NCBI GenBank assembly: GCA_963837165.1
Contig: CAWIMD010000002.1
Location: 682,001 to 746,000, forward strand
From: JAENWD01 sp963837165
GTDB lineage: Bacteria > Acidobacteriota > Vicinamibacteria > Vicinamibacterales > JAENWD01
Direction of reading: 5' to 3'
Length of the DNA stretch: 64,000 nt
The notes under the pieces are model-generated. The model saw only the letters and a list, made by a program, of their open reading frames with translations, was not told where the DNA came from and did not search any database. Both the position numbers and the translations under genes were made by a program. Shown here one piece after another: positions 1 to 8,605 of this stretch. How positions within the stretch are numbered: the stretch's first letter is position 1; every line of letters begins with the position of its first letter.

Positions 1-508
1 TCTCCACCTGGCTGTCGAGAATCTCGACCGGCCGGCGGAAGTACGGGCTCTTCTCGAGGTTCGCCACGAAGTCGGAGAGCGCCGTCAGCGTCGTGCATCG
101 TCCGTCGATCGTCAGCTCGCTGCCGTCCTCCTTGAGCGACGTGAGCCAGAGCATTTCGGGCAGCGCCTTGCTCAACTCGTCGATCATGTGGACGGCCGAT
201 GTCTGGCCCTTCCGGAGCTCCTCGATGAGCGCCACGCGCTGTTCGAGCTGCTTCTTCTGCTTGTCGAACGCCGCCACCTGGCCGAGGATCGACCGCAGGC
301 GCGCCGTCTCGCGCTGCGCGCTCTCGGTGTCGGCGGCCAGCGCGGCCTGCTGCCGGTTGAGCGCCCACCACCACCAGCCGATCCCGAGTGCCGTCACCAC
401 GAGGATGAGACTGCAGACGAGCGTGACCTTCTGGCCGATGTCGAACGGCACGGCGCCGCGGCGGCGCGGCTTTTCGCGTTCGCCGGCGATGAGGTTGATG
501 CGGATCAT
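1..508 (-). CDS. pilN: Type IV pilus assembly protein PilN (partial, C-terminus off window)
   Basis: PilN is an inner-membrane protein of the type IV pilus alignment complex; it binds PilM in the cytoplasm and PilO in the periplasm. The frame starts at the ATG at 508 (MIRINLI, the classic PilN opening), has a basic cytoplasmic segment (KPRRR), one membrane helix at about residues 28-50 ending in a run of four Trp, then a long Gln/Arg-rich coiled coil and an alpha/beta domain (PEMLWLTSL). The frame is open at base 1, so about 169 residues are visible. Its start overlaps the pilM stop by 4 bp (ATGA), the usual pilMN coupling. pilO, pilP and pilQ are expected beyond the left edge. Confidence 0.93.
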   Translation of the reverse strand, partial: MIRINLIAGEREKPRRRGAVPFDIGQKVTLVCSLILVVTALGIGWWWWALNRQQAALAADTESAQRETARLRSILGQVAAFDKQKKQLEQRVALIEELRKGQTSAVHMIDELSKALPEMLWLTSLKEDGSELTIDGRCTTLTALSDFVANLEKSPYFRRPVEILDSQVE

Positions 509-1599
509 CGGTCCCCCGCCCGCCTGAGCGCGAGGCCCACGGCCACGGCCACCGTCGGCGCGATCCCGGCGACGCCCTGGTCGCCCGCGCGCGCCCCGTC
601 GACGGAGATTGCCTTGAACGGGTTCAGGTGCTCGACCGGCGCGTCGAACCGTTCCGCCAGCAGTTCGGCGAAGCCGTCCACCTGCGAGGCGCCGCCGCAG
701 AGCAGGATGCGATCGATGTGGTCGGCGGCGGTGGTCGCCTTGAAGAAGTCGAACGTCTTCTGGATTTCGAGCAGCACCCCCTCGGTGACCGTCCGGAGCA
801 CCGCGCGCACGTCCTCGGTGTGCACGCCGTCGATGGCGTGCCCCCGCTTGGCCTGCTCGGCCACGTCGAAGGCCAGCCCGAACTCCTTCTGGACCGCCTC
901 GGTGTAGGCGTTGCCGCCCACGGTGATGTCGCGGGTGAAGAGCGACTGGTCGCCGGCCACCATGTTCACGTTGATGGCGGAGGCCCCGGCGTTCAGGAGC
1001 GCCGTGACGCCGGGCTCCAGGCCGTAGTTCGCCTCGAAGCAGTTCTGCACGGCGAAGGCGTCCACGTCCACGATGACCGGCGTGCGGCCGGCCTGGGCGA
1101 TGACCCCGGTGTAGTCGGCGATCTTCTCCTTCTTCGCCGCGACCAGCAGCACGTCCATCGTCTGCTTGCCCGACTCGGCGCCGTCGCCGTCCACCACCTG
1201 GTAGTCGAGGTTCACGTCCTGGATGTCGAAGGGAATGTACTGCTCGGCCTCCCAGTGGATCGACTCGGCCAGCTCGGTTTCGGTCATGACCGGCAGGGCG
1301 ATCTTCTTCACGATCACGGAGTTCCCCGAGAGCGAGGCGACCACGTCACCGGTCTTGAACCGCTTGGTCGCGAAGATCCGCCGGATCGCGTCGGCGACCG
1401 CCACCGCGTCGATGATCGCCCCGTCGACGATCGCGTCGGGAGGGATGGGCTCGGAGGCGTAGGCCGCCACCTTGAAGCCGGCTTTCCCCGCCGGCTTGAG
1501 CTCGATCGCTTTGACCGCGCTCGACCCGATGTCCAGACCCACGACGGGCCTGGGTTTCCGCAAGAACGAGAAGTCGATAGTCAAGGTCGTGTCGTCCAT
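505..1599 (-). CDS. pilM: Type IV pilus assembly ATPase-like protein PilM
   Basis: PilM is the actin-like cytoplasmic component of the type IV pilus; it binds the N-terminal tail of PilN and links the pilus to its motors. The 364-residue product has the ribonuclease H-like/actin fold: phosphate-1 motif GLDIGSSAVKAIEL near residues 21-34, then a 1C-type segment (GNSVIVKKIALPVM) and the C-terminal nucleotide motif LLCGGASQVDGF. Length is normal for PilM (about 350). It is the first gene of a minus-strand pil operon and overlaps pilN by 4 bp. The upstream 472-bp gap separates it from the divergent rplM operon. Confidence 0.95.
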   Translation of the reverse strand: MDDTTLTIDFSFLRKPRPVVGLDIGSSAVKAIELKPAGKAGFKVAAYASEPIPPDAIVDGAIIDAVAVADAIRRIFATKRFKTGDVVASLSGNSVIVKKIALPVMTETELAESIHWEAEQYIPFDIQDVNLDYQVVDGDGAESGKQTMDVLLVAAKKEKIADYTGVIAQAGRTPVIVDVDAFAVQNCFEANYGLEPGVTALLNAGASAINVNMVAGDQSLFTRDITVGGNAYTEAVQKEFGLAFDVAEQAKRGHAIDGVHTEDVRAVLRTVTEGVLLEIQKTFDFFKATTAADHIDRILLCGGASQVDGFAELLAERFDAPVEHLNPFKAISVDGARAGDQGVAGIAPTVAVAVGLALRRAGDR

Positions 1600-2071
1600 C
1601 CCCGACGGGGCAAAGCCGGTACCATCCGGTCGGAACTGGTCTCCATCCCTGTATTCACGCGCCAGAACTGAGATCGGCCGTCGCCGGCCGTCGCGGCCAT
1701 CCGCGCTGCTGATGACGAAACCGTCAGCCGGTTACGGTTTGGTCATCGGCGGGCAGGTTCCAACGACCCGCTCAGGGTGGCTTATCGGCCGGTCGGCGGC
1801 GACGCATGAGCCGGCGATCGCAGCTTTTCGCAGCGCCTCCTGGCCGTGCCGCGGGAGGTTCAGGCCGGCTACGCAGATGGCCGGCCAAGTCCGCGCAATT
1901 CCGAGTGGCCGCGCCGGCCAGGACCGCCGCCGAAACGGCCGCGGGGTCCGGGTGCCGGACGGCGCGCAGAACCCTGCGCGCACAGCCCGCGCGCCTTGAC
2001 AAGCGCGCCAACCAGCACGTATCATTTGGGTTTGCCGTTTCACGGCTGATAGCGAAAGGGATCGCGGACTC
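1600..2071. other. 472-bp divergent intergenic region between pilM and rplM
   Basis: I see no supportable gene here. Frames that cross it have no family signature. The right end carries the rplM promoter (1996-2025). The remainder is GC-rich with several short inverted repeats (for example around 1740-1870). I checked for cobalamin and c-di-GMP riboswitch cores and for a sigma-54 site upstream of pilM and found none convincing. An unrecognised leader RNA for pilM or rplM is possible. Confidence 0.6.
1996..2025 (+). promoter_or_regulatory. Sigma-70 promoter of the rplM operon
   Basis: TTGACA at 1996-2001 and TATCAT at 2020-2025 with an 18-bp spacer. The predicted start near 2032 leaves a 5' leader of about 40 nt before the rplM ATG at 2072. 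The -35 is a perfect consensus. Confidence 0.8.
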
Positions 2072-2503
2072 ATGGGAACGTTTGTGGCCACCGCCGGGAA
2101 GATCGAGTCGCGGTGGCATGTGATTGACGCCAGTGAGAAGGTGCTCGGACGCGTGGCGACCGTGGCGGCCAAACTGCTCCAGGGGAAGCACAAGGCCGTG
2201 TACACGCCGTTCATCGACACCGGCGATCACGTCGTCATCGTGAATGCGGCCAAGGTGCGGCTGACCGGACGCAAAGAGGACCAGAAGATCTATCGCCGGC
2301 ACAGCGGCTACGAGGGTGGACTGCGGGAAGAGCGCGCGAAGGTCGTGCGCCAGAAGCGGCCGGGCCGCCTGGTCGAGGAGGCCGTCCGCGGCATGCTGCC
2401 CAAGACGAAGCTGGGCGATGCGATGTACCGCAAGCTGAAGGTGTACGCGGGGCCCGACCACCCGCACGCCGCGCAGAAACCTTCGTCTCTCGAGGTGAAA
2501 TAA
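2072..2503 (+). CDS. rplM: 50S ribosomal protein L13
   Basis: L13 is an early-assembly protein of the large ribosomal subunit. The 143-residue sequence carries the family hallmarks WHVIDASEKVLGRVAT, GDHVVIVNA, and the C-terminal AVRGMLPKTKLGD..RKLKVYAGPDHPH block. Length matches bacterial L13 (about 142). It is the first gene of a plus-strand run rplM-rpsI-rpsB, with the GTG of rpsI one base after its stop codon, the conserved L13-S9 pairing. Confidence 0.98.
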   Translation: MGTFVATAGKIESRWHVIDASEKVLGRVATVAAKLLQGKHKAVYTPFIDTGDHVVIVNAAKVRLTGRKEDQKIYRRHSGYEGGLREERAKVVRQKRPGRLVEEAVRGMLPKTKLGDAMYRKLKVYAGPDHPHAAQKPSSLEVK

Positions 2504-2504
2504 C

Positions 2505-2897
2505 GTGGCACTGACCGAGCACTACGGCACCGGCCGCCGCAAGACGTCCACCGCGCGCGTGTACCTGCGCCCGGGCACCGGGACGATTACCGTCAACCGG
2601 CGGCCCTTCGACGAGTTCTTCCCCATCGAGGCGCTGCGCACCCAGATCCGTCAGCCGATGGTGCTGACCGAGATGACGGGCCGGTTCGACGTGCTGGCGA
2701 CGGTGCACGGCGGCGGCGTGGCCGGCCAGGCCGGCGCGTTGCGCCTGGGCATCACACGCGCGCTGTGCGTGGCCGACGCCGAGCTGCGGCGGGCCCTCAA
2801 AGCGGGCGGGTTCCTGACGCGGGATGCGCGCGCCAAGGAGCGGAAGAAGTACGGCATGGCGGGAGCGCGCAAGCGCTTCCAGTTCAGCAAGCGCTAG
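2505..2897 (+). CDS. rpsI: 30S ribosomal protein S9
   Basis: S9 is a small-subunit protein whose C-terminal tail contacts the P-site tRNA. The 130-residue product has YGTGRRKTSTARV at its N-terminus, the GGGVAGQAGALRLGI motif, and ends in the diagnostic FQFSKR tail whose final Arg touches tRNA. It starts with GTG directly after the rplM stop codon, so the two are translationally coupled. Confidence 0.98.
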   Translation: MALTEHYGTGRRKTSTARVYLRPGTGTITVNRRPFDEFFPIEALRTQIRQPMVLTEMTGRFDVLATVHGGGVAGQAGALRLGITRALCVADAELRRALKAGGFLTRDARAKERKKYGMAGARKRFQFSKR

Positions 2898-2948
2898 TCC
2901 GTGCCGGCGGTCCAGGAGACCGCCCCGCACGCGGAATGTGGAGGAAGC

Positions 2949-3740
<792 letters not shown>

Positions 3741-3764
3741 CGCGGGTCCGCTCTGCACGCATTC

Positions 3765-3797
3765 GCGCCGGCGCCGGGCGAACGCCCGGGCCGGCGC
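3765..3797 (+). terminator. Hairpin between rpsB and tsf (possible attenuator)
   Basis: GC-rich stem-loop of about 15 bp with one bulged base and an AA loop (GGGCG-AA-CGCCC at the tip), 25 nt after the rpsB stop codon. There is no U-run, so it may be an attenuator or an RNA-processing or stability element that separates S2 from EF-Ts expression rather than a full terminator. Confidence 0.5.
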
Positions 3798-3881
3798 GCG
3801 TCATGTACAAGCCCATGTGATCCCGGCGCGGCGGCCCTGGGCCGCCGGCGACCCGGGAGCGAGCAGGAGAACGACACGGTC

Positions 3882-4487
3882 ATGGCAACGATCACGGCAG
3901 AACAGGTCAAGCAGCTCCGCGAGAAGACTGGCGCGGGCATGATGGAGTGCAAATCGGCGCTCACCGAGTCGGCGGGCGACCAGGACAAGGCGATCGATCT
4001 GCTGCGCAAGAAGGGCCTCGCCTCGGCGGCCAAGCGCGCGGGCCGCGCGACCACCAACGGCGTGGTCGGCAGCTACATCCACATGGGCGGCAAGGTGGGC
4101 GTGCTGGTCGAGGTCGACTGCGAGACGGACTTCGTGGCGCGCACGGACGACTTCCAGACGCTGGTGAAGGAGCTCGCGCTCCACATCGCCGCGGCGGACC
4201 CGCGGTACGTGCGGCGCGAGGACGTGCCGGCCGAGCTGCTCGAGAGGGAGAAGGACATCTACCGCGCTCAGTTCGCCGACTCGGGCAAGCCGGCGCCGGT
4301 CGTCGAGAAGATCGTCGAGGGCAAGCTGGGCGCGTTCTACTCGCAGATCGTGCTGCTCGACCAGCCCAGCGTGCGCGACCCGGCGGTGACCATCGCGCAG
4401 CTCGTCGCCCAGGCCTCGGCCAGGACCGGCGAGAACATCACGGTCAGCCGGTTCGCCCGCTTCAAGGTGGGCGAGCACGCCGACTAG
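3882..4487 (+). CDS. tsf: Elongation factor Ts (short form)
   Basis: EF-Ts is the guanine nucleotide exchange factor for EF-Tu. The N-terminal UBA-like domain (TAEQVKQLREKTGAGMMECK) is followed by the conserved catalytic TDFVAR segment around residue 82 that inserts into EF-Tu, and by GENITVSRFARF at the end. At 201 residues it is much shorter than the E. coli protein (about 280) and matches the single-core-domain, Thermus-like form that works as a dimer. An AGGAG lies rather far (12 nt) upstream of the ATG. Confidence 0.96.
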   Translation: MATITAEQVKQLREKTGAGMMECKSALTESAGDQDKAIDLLRKKGLASAAKRAGRATTNGVVGSYIHMGGKVGVLVEVDCETDFVARTDDFQTLVKELALHIAAADPRYVRREDVPAELLEREKDIYRAQFADSGKPAPVVEKIVEGKLGAFYSQIVLLDQPSVRDPAVTIAQLVAQASARTGENITVSRFARFKVGEHAD

Positions 4488-4541
4488 CCGGTATTCCGGA
4501 TGCGCCGCCGCGCCCGCGCGGCGGCGTCGTCCGCGAGGCGA

Positions 4542-4547
4542 TATAAT
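4542..4547 (+). promoter_or_regulatory. Consensus -10 box immediately upstream of pyrH
   Basis: Perfect TATAAT with only 9 nt to the pyrH ATG and no Shine-Dalgarno in that gap. No -35 hexamer is evident. If used, transcription would begin within a few bases of the start codon, giving a leaderless or nearly leaderless pyrH-frr mRNA. Confidence 0.5.
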
Positions 4548-4556
4548 CCCGCCCGT

Positions 4557-5285
4557 ATGCCTGCCGAGCCCGCGCCGCCCGCCTACAAGCGCATTCTCCT
4601 GAAGCTGTCCGGCGAAGCCCTCATGGGCGAGAAGCAGTACGGCATCGACCCGGCCGTGACGGCGCAGATCGCGCGTGACGTGCAGGACGTACAGGCCCTC
4701 GGCGTCGAGACCGCGATCGTGATCGGCGGCGGGAACATCTTCCGCGGACTGGCCGCGAACGCCGGCGGGATGGACCGGGCGACCGGCGATTACATGGGGA
4801 TGCTCGCCACCGTGATCAACGCGCTCGCCCTGCAGGACGCCCTCGAGCAGTCGGGCGTGGTGACACGGGTGATGTCCGCGATCGAGATGCGCGCCGTCGC
4901 CGAGCCGTTCATCAGGCGGCGGGCGATCCGGCACCTCGAAAAGGGCCGCGCGGTGATCTTCGCCGCAGGTACCGGCAATCCGTACTTCACGACCGACACC
5001 GCTGCGGCGTTGCGCGCGATGGAAATCCGCGCGAACGTCCTGATGAAGGCCACGAAAGTGGACGGCATCTACAGCGCCGACCCGATGAAGAACCCGGACG
5101 CGACGCGCTACGACACCATCTCCTACCTGCAGGCGCTCGAGCAGCGGCTGCAGGTGATGGACGCCACCGCCATCTCGCTCTGCATGGACAACCAGCTGCC
5201 CATCCTCGTGTTCAACCTGCGCTCGGCCGGCCACCTGCGGCGCGCCGTCCTCGGCGAGCCCGTGGGCTCGGTCGTCACCGCCTGA
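4557..5285 (+). CDS. pyrH: Uridylate kinase (UMP kinase)
   Basis: PyrH phosphorylates UMP to UDP using ATP in pyrimidine nucleotide synthesis. The 242-residue sequence belongs to the amino-acid kinase fold: KRILLKLSGEALMG at the N-terminus, VIGGGNIFRG, GTGNPYFTTDTAA, and KATKVDGIYSADP near the C-terminal half. The ATG at 4557 is chosen because conservation starts at YKRILLKLSGEAL; the frame upstream is open but low complexity. It lies between tsf and frr, the standard rpsB-tsf-pyrH-frr order. Confidence 0.97.
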   Translation: MPAEPAPPAYKRILLKLSGEALMGEKQYGIDPAVTAQIARDVQDVQALGVETAIVIGGGNIFRGLAANAGGMDRATGDYMGMLATVINALALQDALEQSGVVTRVMSAIEMRAVAEPFIRRRAIRHLEKGRAVIFAAGTGNPYFTTDTAAALRAMEIRANVLMKATKVDGIYSADPMKNPDATRYDTISYLQALEQRLQVMDATAISLCMDNQLPILVFNLRSAGHLRRAVLGEPVGSVVTA

Positions 5286-5316
5286 GGCGCAGCCTCCGCT
5301 CCCGGAGCCACGACCC

Positions 5317-5886
5317 ATGAACGCCAACGATCTCAAGGAACTCTACAGCGAAATCAAGACGCGCATGGACGCCGGTCTCGATCACGTCCGCCGCGAGCTC
5401 GCCGGCGTGCGCACCGGCCGCGCCTCGGTGGCCCTCCTCGACAGCGTGCACGTGGAGGCCTATGGCAGCAAGATGCCGCTCAACCAGCTGGCGAGCCTCT
5501 CGGTGCCCGAGCCGAGCCTGATCGTCGCGCAGCCGTACGACCCCGCGACCCTGGCCGCGATCGAGAAATCCATCCGCGCGTCGGACCTCGGGCTGAACCC
5601 GGCGTCCGACGGCAAGGTGGTGCGCATTCCCATCCCCAGCCTGACCGACGAACGCCGCAAGGAGCTGTCGCGCCACGTGCACAAGCTCGCCGAGGAGGGG
5701 CGCAACGTTCTGCGGCAGGTGCGCCGCGATGCGAACGAACGCCTGAAGAAGCTCCTGAAGGATCACAGCATCTCCGAAGACGACGAGCGCCGGGGCCTCG
5801 ACGAAGTGCAGAAGATCACCGACGGCCACATCAAGCTCGTCGACGACCTGCAGAAGAAGAAGGACCAGGAGCTGCTCGGCCACTGA
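5317..5886 (+). CDS. frr: Ribosome recycling factor
   Basis: RRF splits post-termination ribosomes together with EF-G. The 189-residue product carries the RTGRAS motif (VRTGRASVALLD), the beta-domain segment LNQLASLSVPEP and the conserved C-terminal helix with RRDANERLKKL. Length is typical (185-189). The stop codon is followed immediately by AAGGAGG and an unusual repeat block that leads into the threonine synthase gene. Confidence 0.97.
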   Translation: MNANDLKELYSEIKTRMDAGLDHVRRELAGVRTGRASVALLDSVHVEAYGSKMPLNQLASLSVPEPSLIVAQPYDPATLAAIEKSIRASDLGLNPASDGKVVRIPIPSLTDERRKELSRHVHKLAEEGRNVLRQVRRDANERLKKLLKDHSISEDDERRGLDEVQKITDGHIKLVDDLQKKKDQELLGH

Positions 5887-5891
5887 AGGAG

Positions 5892-5964
5892 GATGGGAAC
5901 GATGGGAGGGATGGGAATGATGGGATCCCATCCTCCCATCCTCCCATCCTCCCATCCTCCCATG
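5892..5964 (+). repeat. Octamer and heptamer repeats forming an inverted repeat at the threonine synthase start
   Basis: Four copies of GATGGGA (5892-5898, 5901-5907, 5910-5916, 5919-5925) are followed by four tandem copies of TCCCATCC (5926-5957) and a fifth partial copy TCCCATG (5958-5964) whose ATG is the likely start codon. The two halves are complementary around the GGATCC centre, so the RNA can fold into a hairpin that includes the start codon. An 8-nt unit is not a multiple of three, so copy-number change would shift the frame if translation starts upstream of the repeat. Confidence 0.8.
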
Positions 5965-7134
5965 TTCTTCCACCGCCTGGAGTGCTCGCGTCCCTGCGGC
6001 GCGGGGCCGTTCGATCCGCGCAGCCGGCAGCACCTGTGCCCGTGCGGCGCTCCCCTGCTCGCCCGGTACGATCTCGAGGCGGCCCGCGCCTGGGACCGCG
6101 CCAGCCTCCGCGATCGCGAACCCACCCTGTGGCGCTACCGCGAGCTGCTGCCCGTCTTTCCCGGCGAGACGCCCGTCACGCTCGGCGAGGGTTTCACGCC
6201 GCTGATTCACGCCGCGCGGCTCGGCGCTCACCTCGGGCTGAATCGCCTCTACGTCAAGGACGAGTCCCCCAATCCCACCAACTCGTTCAAGGCGCGCGGG
6301 CAGTCGGCGGCCGTGACGAGGGCGCGGGCGCTCGGCGCCACCGTGCTGTCGGTGCCCACCGCCGGCAACGCCGGGTGCGCCCTGGCGGCTTACGCCGCGG
6401 CCGCGGGGCTCGAGGCGCGCGTGTTCCTCCCGCGTGACGTCAAGCGGCCGTTCGTGCTCGAGTGCCAGCTGTTCGGCGCCACGACCGAACTGGTCGACGG
6501 ACTCATCACCGACGCGGGCCGCGTGGCCGCCGACCGCGGACGTCCGCTCGGCTGGTATGACGTCTCCACGCTGAAGGAGCCCTACCGCCTCGAGGGCAAG
6601 AAGACCATGGCGTTCGAGCTGGCCGAGCAGCTGGACTGGCGATGGCCCGACTGGGTGCTCTACCCGACCGGCGGTGGCACCGGCCTGATCGGCATGTGGA
6701 AGGGCTTCGAGGAGCTCGAGGCGATCGGCTGGGTCCCGCCGGGCCGGCGCCCGCGCATGGTCTCGGTGCAGGCCGAGGGCTGTGCGCCCATCGTCCGCGC
6801 CTTCGAGCGGCACGCGGACCGGGCCGAGCCTGTCGCCAACGCGCACACGGTGGCCGACGGACTGCGTGTGCCGCGGGCCGTCGGCGACTTCCTGATGCTG
6901 CGCGTGCTGGCGGCCAGCGGCGGCACCGCCCTGGCCGTCTCGGATGCCGCGATGATTGCCGGCATGCGGACGCTCGGCGCGCGCGAAGGCATCAGCGCCG
7001 CCCCCGAGGGCGGCGCGACGCTGGCCGCGCTGGATCAGCTCGTCCGCGCCGGTCGCATCCGGCGGGACGAGACCGTGGTGCTGTTCAACACCGGCGGTGC
7101 GGTGAAGTACCTCGAGCTGCTCAGTGGAGATTGA
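5962..7134 (+). CDS. thrC: Threonine synthase (PLP-dependent)
   Basis: Converts O-phosphohomoserine to threonine. The N-terminus has Cys pairs (LECSRPCG and LCPCGAPL) like the zinc-ribbon-type N-terminus of many threonine synthases, followed by the PLP lysine motif NPTNSFKARG, the phosphate-binding region TAGNAGCALAAYAAAAG and YPTGGGTGLIGMWKG. The product is 390 aa from the ATG at 5962. An alternative ATG at 5902, 9 nt after a strong AAGGAGG (5886-5892), would add 20 residues encoded by the repeat block. A related PLP lyase cannot be fully excluded, but threonine synthase fits best. Confidence 0.88.
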   Translation: MFFHRLECSRPCGAGPFDPRSRQHLCPCGAPLLARYDLEAARAWDRASLRDREPTLWRYRELLPVFPGETPVTLGEGFTPLIHAARLGAHLGLNRLYVKDESPNPTNSFKARGQSAAVTRARALGATVLSVPTAGNAGCALAAYAAAAGLEARVFLPRDVKRPFVLECQLFGATTELVDGLITDAGRVAADRGRPLGWYDVSTLKEPYRLEGKKTMAFELAEQLDWRWPDWVLYPTGGGTGLIGMWKGFEELEAIGWVPPGRRPRMVSVQAEGCAPIVRAFERHADRAEPVANAHTVADGLRVPRAVGDFLMLRVLAASGGTALAVSDAAMIAGMRTLGAREGISAAPEGGATLAALDQLVRAGRIRRDETVVLFNTGGAVKYLELLSGD

Positions 7135-7140
7135 GGAAAC

Positions 7141-7190
7141 GCGCGGGCAGACCTGAAGGTCTGCGCGACATACGCCAACTCGAACTGTCG
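7141..7190. terminator. Convergent hairpin between thrC and pfkA
   Basis: An 8-bp perfect stem GCAGACCT/AGGTCTGC (7147-7164, GA loop), extended by flanking GCG/CGC, lies 12 nt after the thrC stop. A second inverted repeat (GCGACA...TGTCGC) spans the rest of the gap. Placed between convergent genes, it can serve both strands. It lacks a U-run. Confidence 0.5.
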
Positions 7191-7197
7191 CGTGAGT

Positions 7198-8280
7198 TCA
7201 GTCGCCGAACGAGACGCCAATGGCACGCGCGGTCCGAACGACGTCGAAGTCGGTCGGGACGGTGCGGGTCTTGCCGACGATCTCCTCGAGCGGGATGGAA
7301 CCGATGTCGGGCGGATGGAAGGCCACCATGCGATCGGACTCGCCGCGCATGAGCAGTTCCACCGCCTTGCCGCCGAATCGCGTCGCGAGCACGCGGTCGA
7401 ACGCGGTGGGCGATCCGCCGCGCTGCAGGTGACCCAGCACGACCGTGCGCGTCTCCTTGCCGGTCATCTCCTCGAGCGCCGCCGCCACGCGGTGCCCCAC
7501 GCCGCCGACGCGCTCCACGCGGCCCAGGCTCGCTTCCTGCAGCACCGACACGTCGCCGCCCATCGGTTTGGCGCCCTCGGCGACGACCACGATCGAGAAG
7601 TGCGCGCCCCACGCGTCACGGTCCTGGATCTGCTGCGCCACGTTCCGGAGGTCGAACTGAATCTCGGGAATGAGGATGACGTCGGCGCCGCCGCCCAGCC
7701 CGGCGTAGAGCGCGATCCAGCCCGTGTAGCGCCCCATCACCTCGACCACCATGATCCGCCGGTGGGCTTCGGCCGTGGTGTGGAGCCGGTCGATCGCCTC
7801 GGTCGCGAAGCTCACCGCCGTATCGAAACCGAACGTGTTCGTCGTCCCGACGATGTCGTTGTCGATCGTCTTGGGGACGCCGATGAGCGGGATCCCCATG
7901 CGCGAGAACTTGTGCGCGATGGCGAGCGTGCCGTCGCCGCCCAGCACGACCAGCGCGTCCAGCCCCATCCGGTGGAACATCTCGACGACGCGGGTCGAGT
8001 AGTCCTGCTTGCCGTCCGACGTCTCGATCTGGTGTGCGAACGGGTCGCCGCGGTTGACGGTGCCGAGAATCGTGCCGCCGCGTCGAAGGATGCCGGTGAC
8101 GTCCTTGGCGGTGAGGATGCGGGAGCGGTTGGGCTCGATCAGCCCGTCGAAGCTGTCCTCGAGGCCCAGGACCTCGATACCGTTGTTGACGCCCGCCTTG
8201 ACGACGGCGCGGATGACCGCGTTCAATCCGGGGGCATCTCCCCCGCCGGTCAGGACCCCGATGCGCTTCAGTTTTGGCAT
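7198..8280 (-). CDS. pfkA: 6-phosphofructokinase
   Basis: Phosphorylates fructose 6-phosphate in glycolysis. The 360-residue protein has GGGDAPGLN (12-20), the nucleotide/phosphoryl-donor loop GGDGT (114-118), the catalytic PKTIDNDI (136-143), and MGRYTGW. Gly117 corresponds to E. coli Gly104, typical of ATP users, while Lys137 corresponds to Gly124 and is typical of PPi enzymes. This Gly/Lys pair is known in a subset of ATP-dependent enzymes such as the actinomycete type, so ATP is my favoured donor. The ATG at 8280 is chosen because MPKLKRIGVLTGGGD is the conserved N-terminus; no Shine-Dalgarno precedes it. Confidence 0.93.
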   Translation of the reverse strand: MPKLKRIGVLTGGGDAPGLNAVIRAVVKAGVNNGIEVLGLEDSFDGLIEPNRSRILTAKDVTGILRRGGTILGTVNRGDPFAHQIETSDGKQDYSTRVVEMFHRMGLDALVVLGGDGTLAIAHKFSRMGIPLIGVPKTIDNDIVGTTNTFGFDTAVSFATEAIDRLHTTAEAHRRIMVVEVMGRYTGWIALYAGLGGGADVILIPEIQFDLRNVAQQIQDRDAWGAHFSIVVVAEGAKPMGGDVSVLQEASLGRVERVGGVGHRVAAALEEMTGKETRTVVLGHLQRGGSPTAFDRVLATRFGGKAVELLMRGESDRMVAFHPPDIGSIPLEEIVGKTRTVPTDFDVVRTARAIGVSFGD

Positions 8281-8424
8281 GCCGTAAGGAGTTGTGCCGA
8301 ACGAACCGCCTGCCACCATGCAGGCTGCCGGCCCGTGCGCCGGAGCGGTGGGCACGTCGCGCGATCGCGTCGCGCGCCCTGCGTGCTCCGCAGGAATAGC
8401 GAGTATATCCCACGAGCTCGGCTG

Positions 8425-8453
8425 TTGCCGCCACCACGGCTGCGTGGTATTCT
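8425..8453 (+). promoter_or_regulatory. Sigma-70 promoter of tRNA-Ala
   Basis: TTGCCG (8425-8430), 17-bp spacer, TATTCT (8448-8453). The predicted start near 8460 lies about 49 nt before the mature tRNA 5' end. It drives only the tRNA, since the next gene is on the other strand. Confidence 0.65.
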
Positions 8454-8508
8454 TTGGGGTCGCCCCGCCGAGAAGTTCCGCGCGTGGCGACTGATTCCTT
8501 CCTGGAGT

Positions 8509-8584
<76 letters not shown>

Positions 8585-8605
8585 GATTCCTTCGACGGTT
8601 GCCCG

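Noticed and set aside
1600..1860. c-di-GMP riboswitch or sigma-54 site upstream of pilM
   Set aside because: Fragments such as GATAAGCC and CTGGCGCG resemble parts of such sites, but the conserved GGCAAACC/ACGCAAAGCC core and the TTGCW -12 box are missing.
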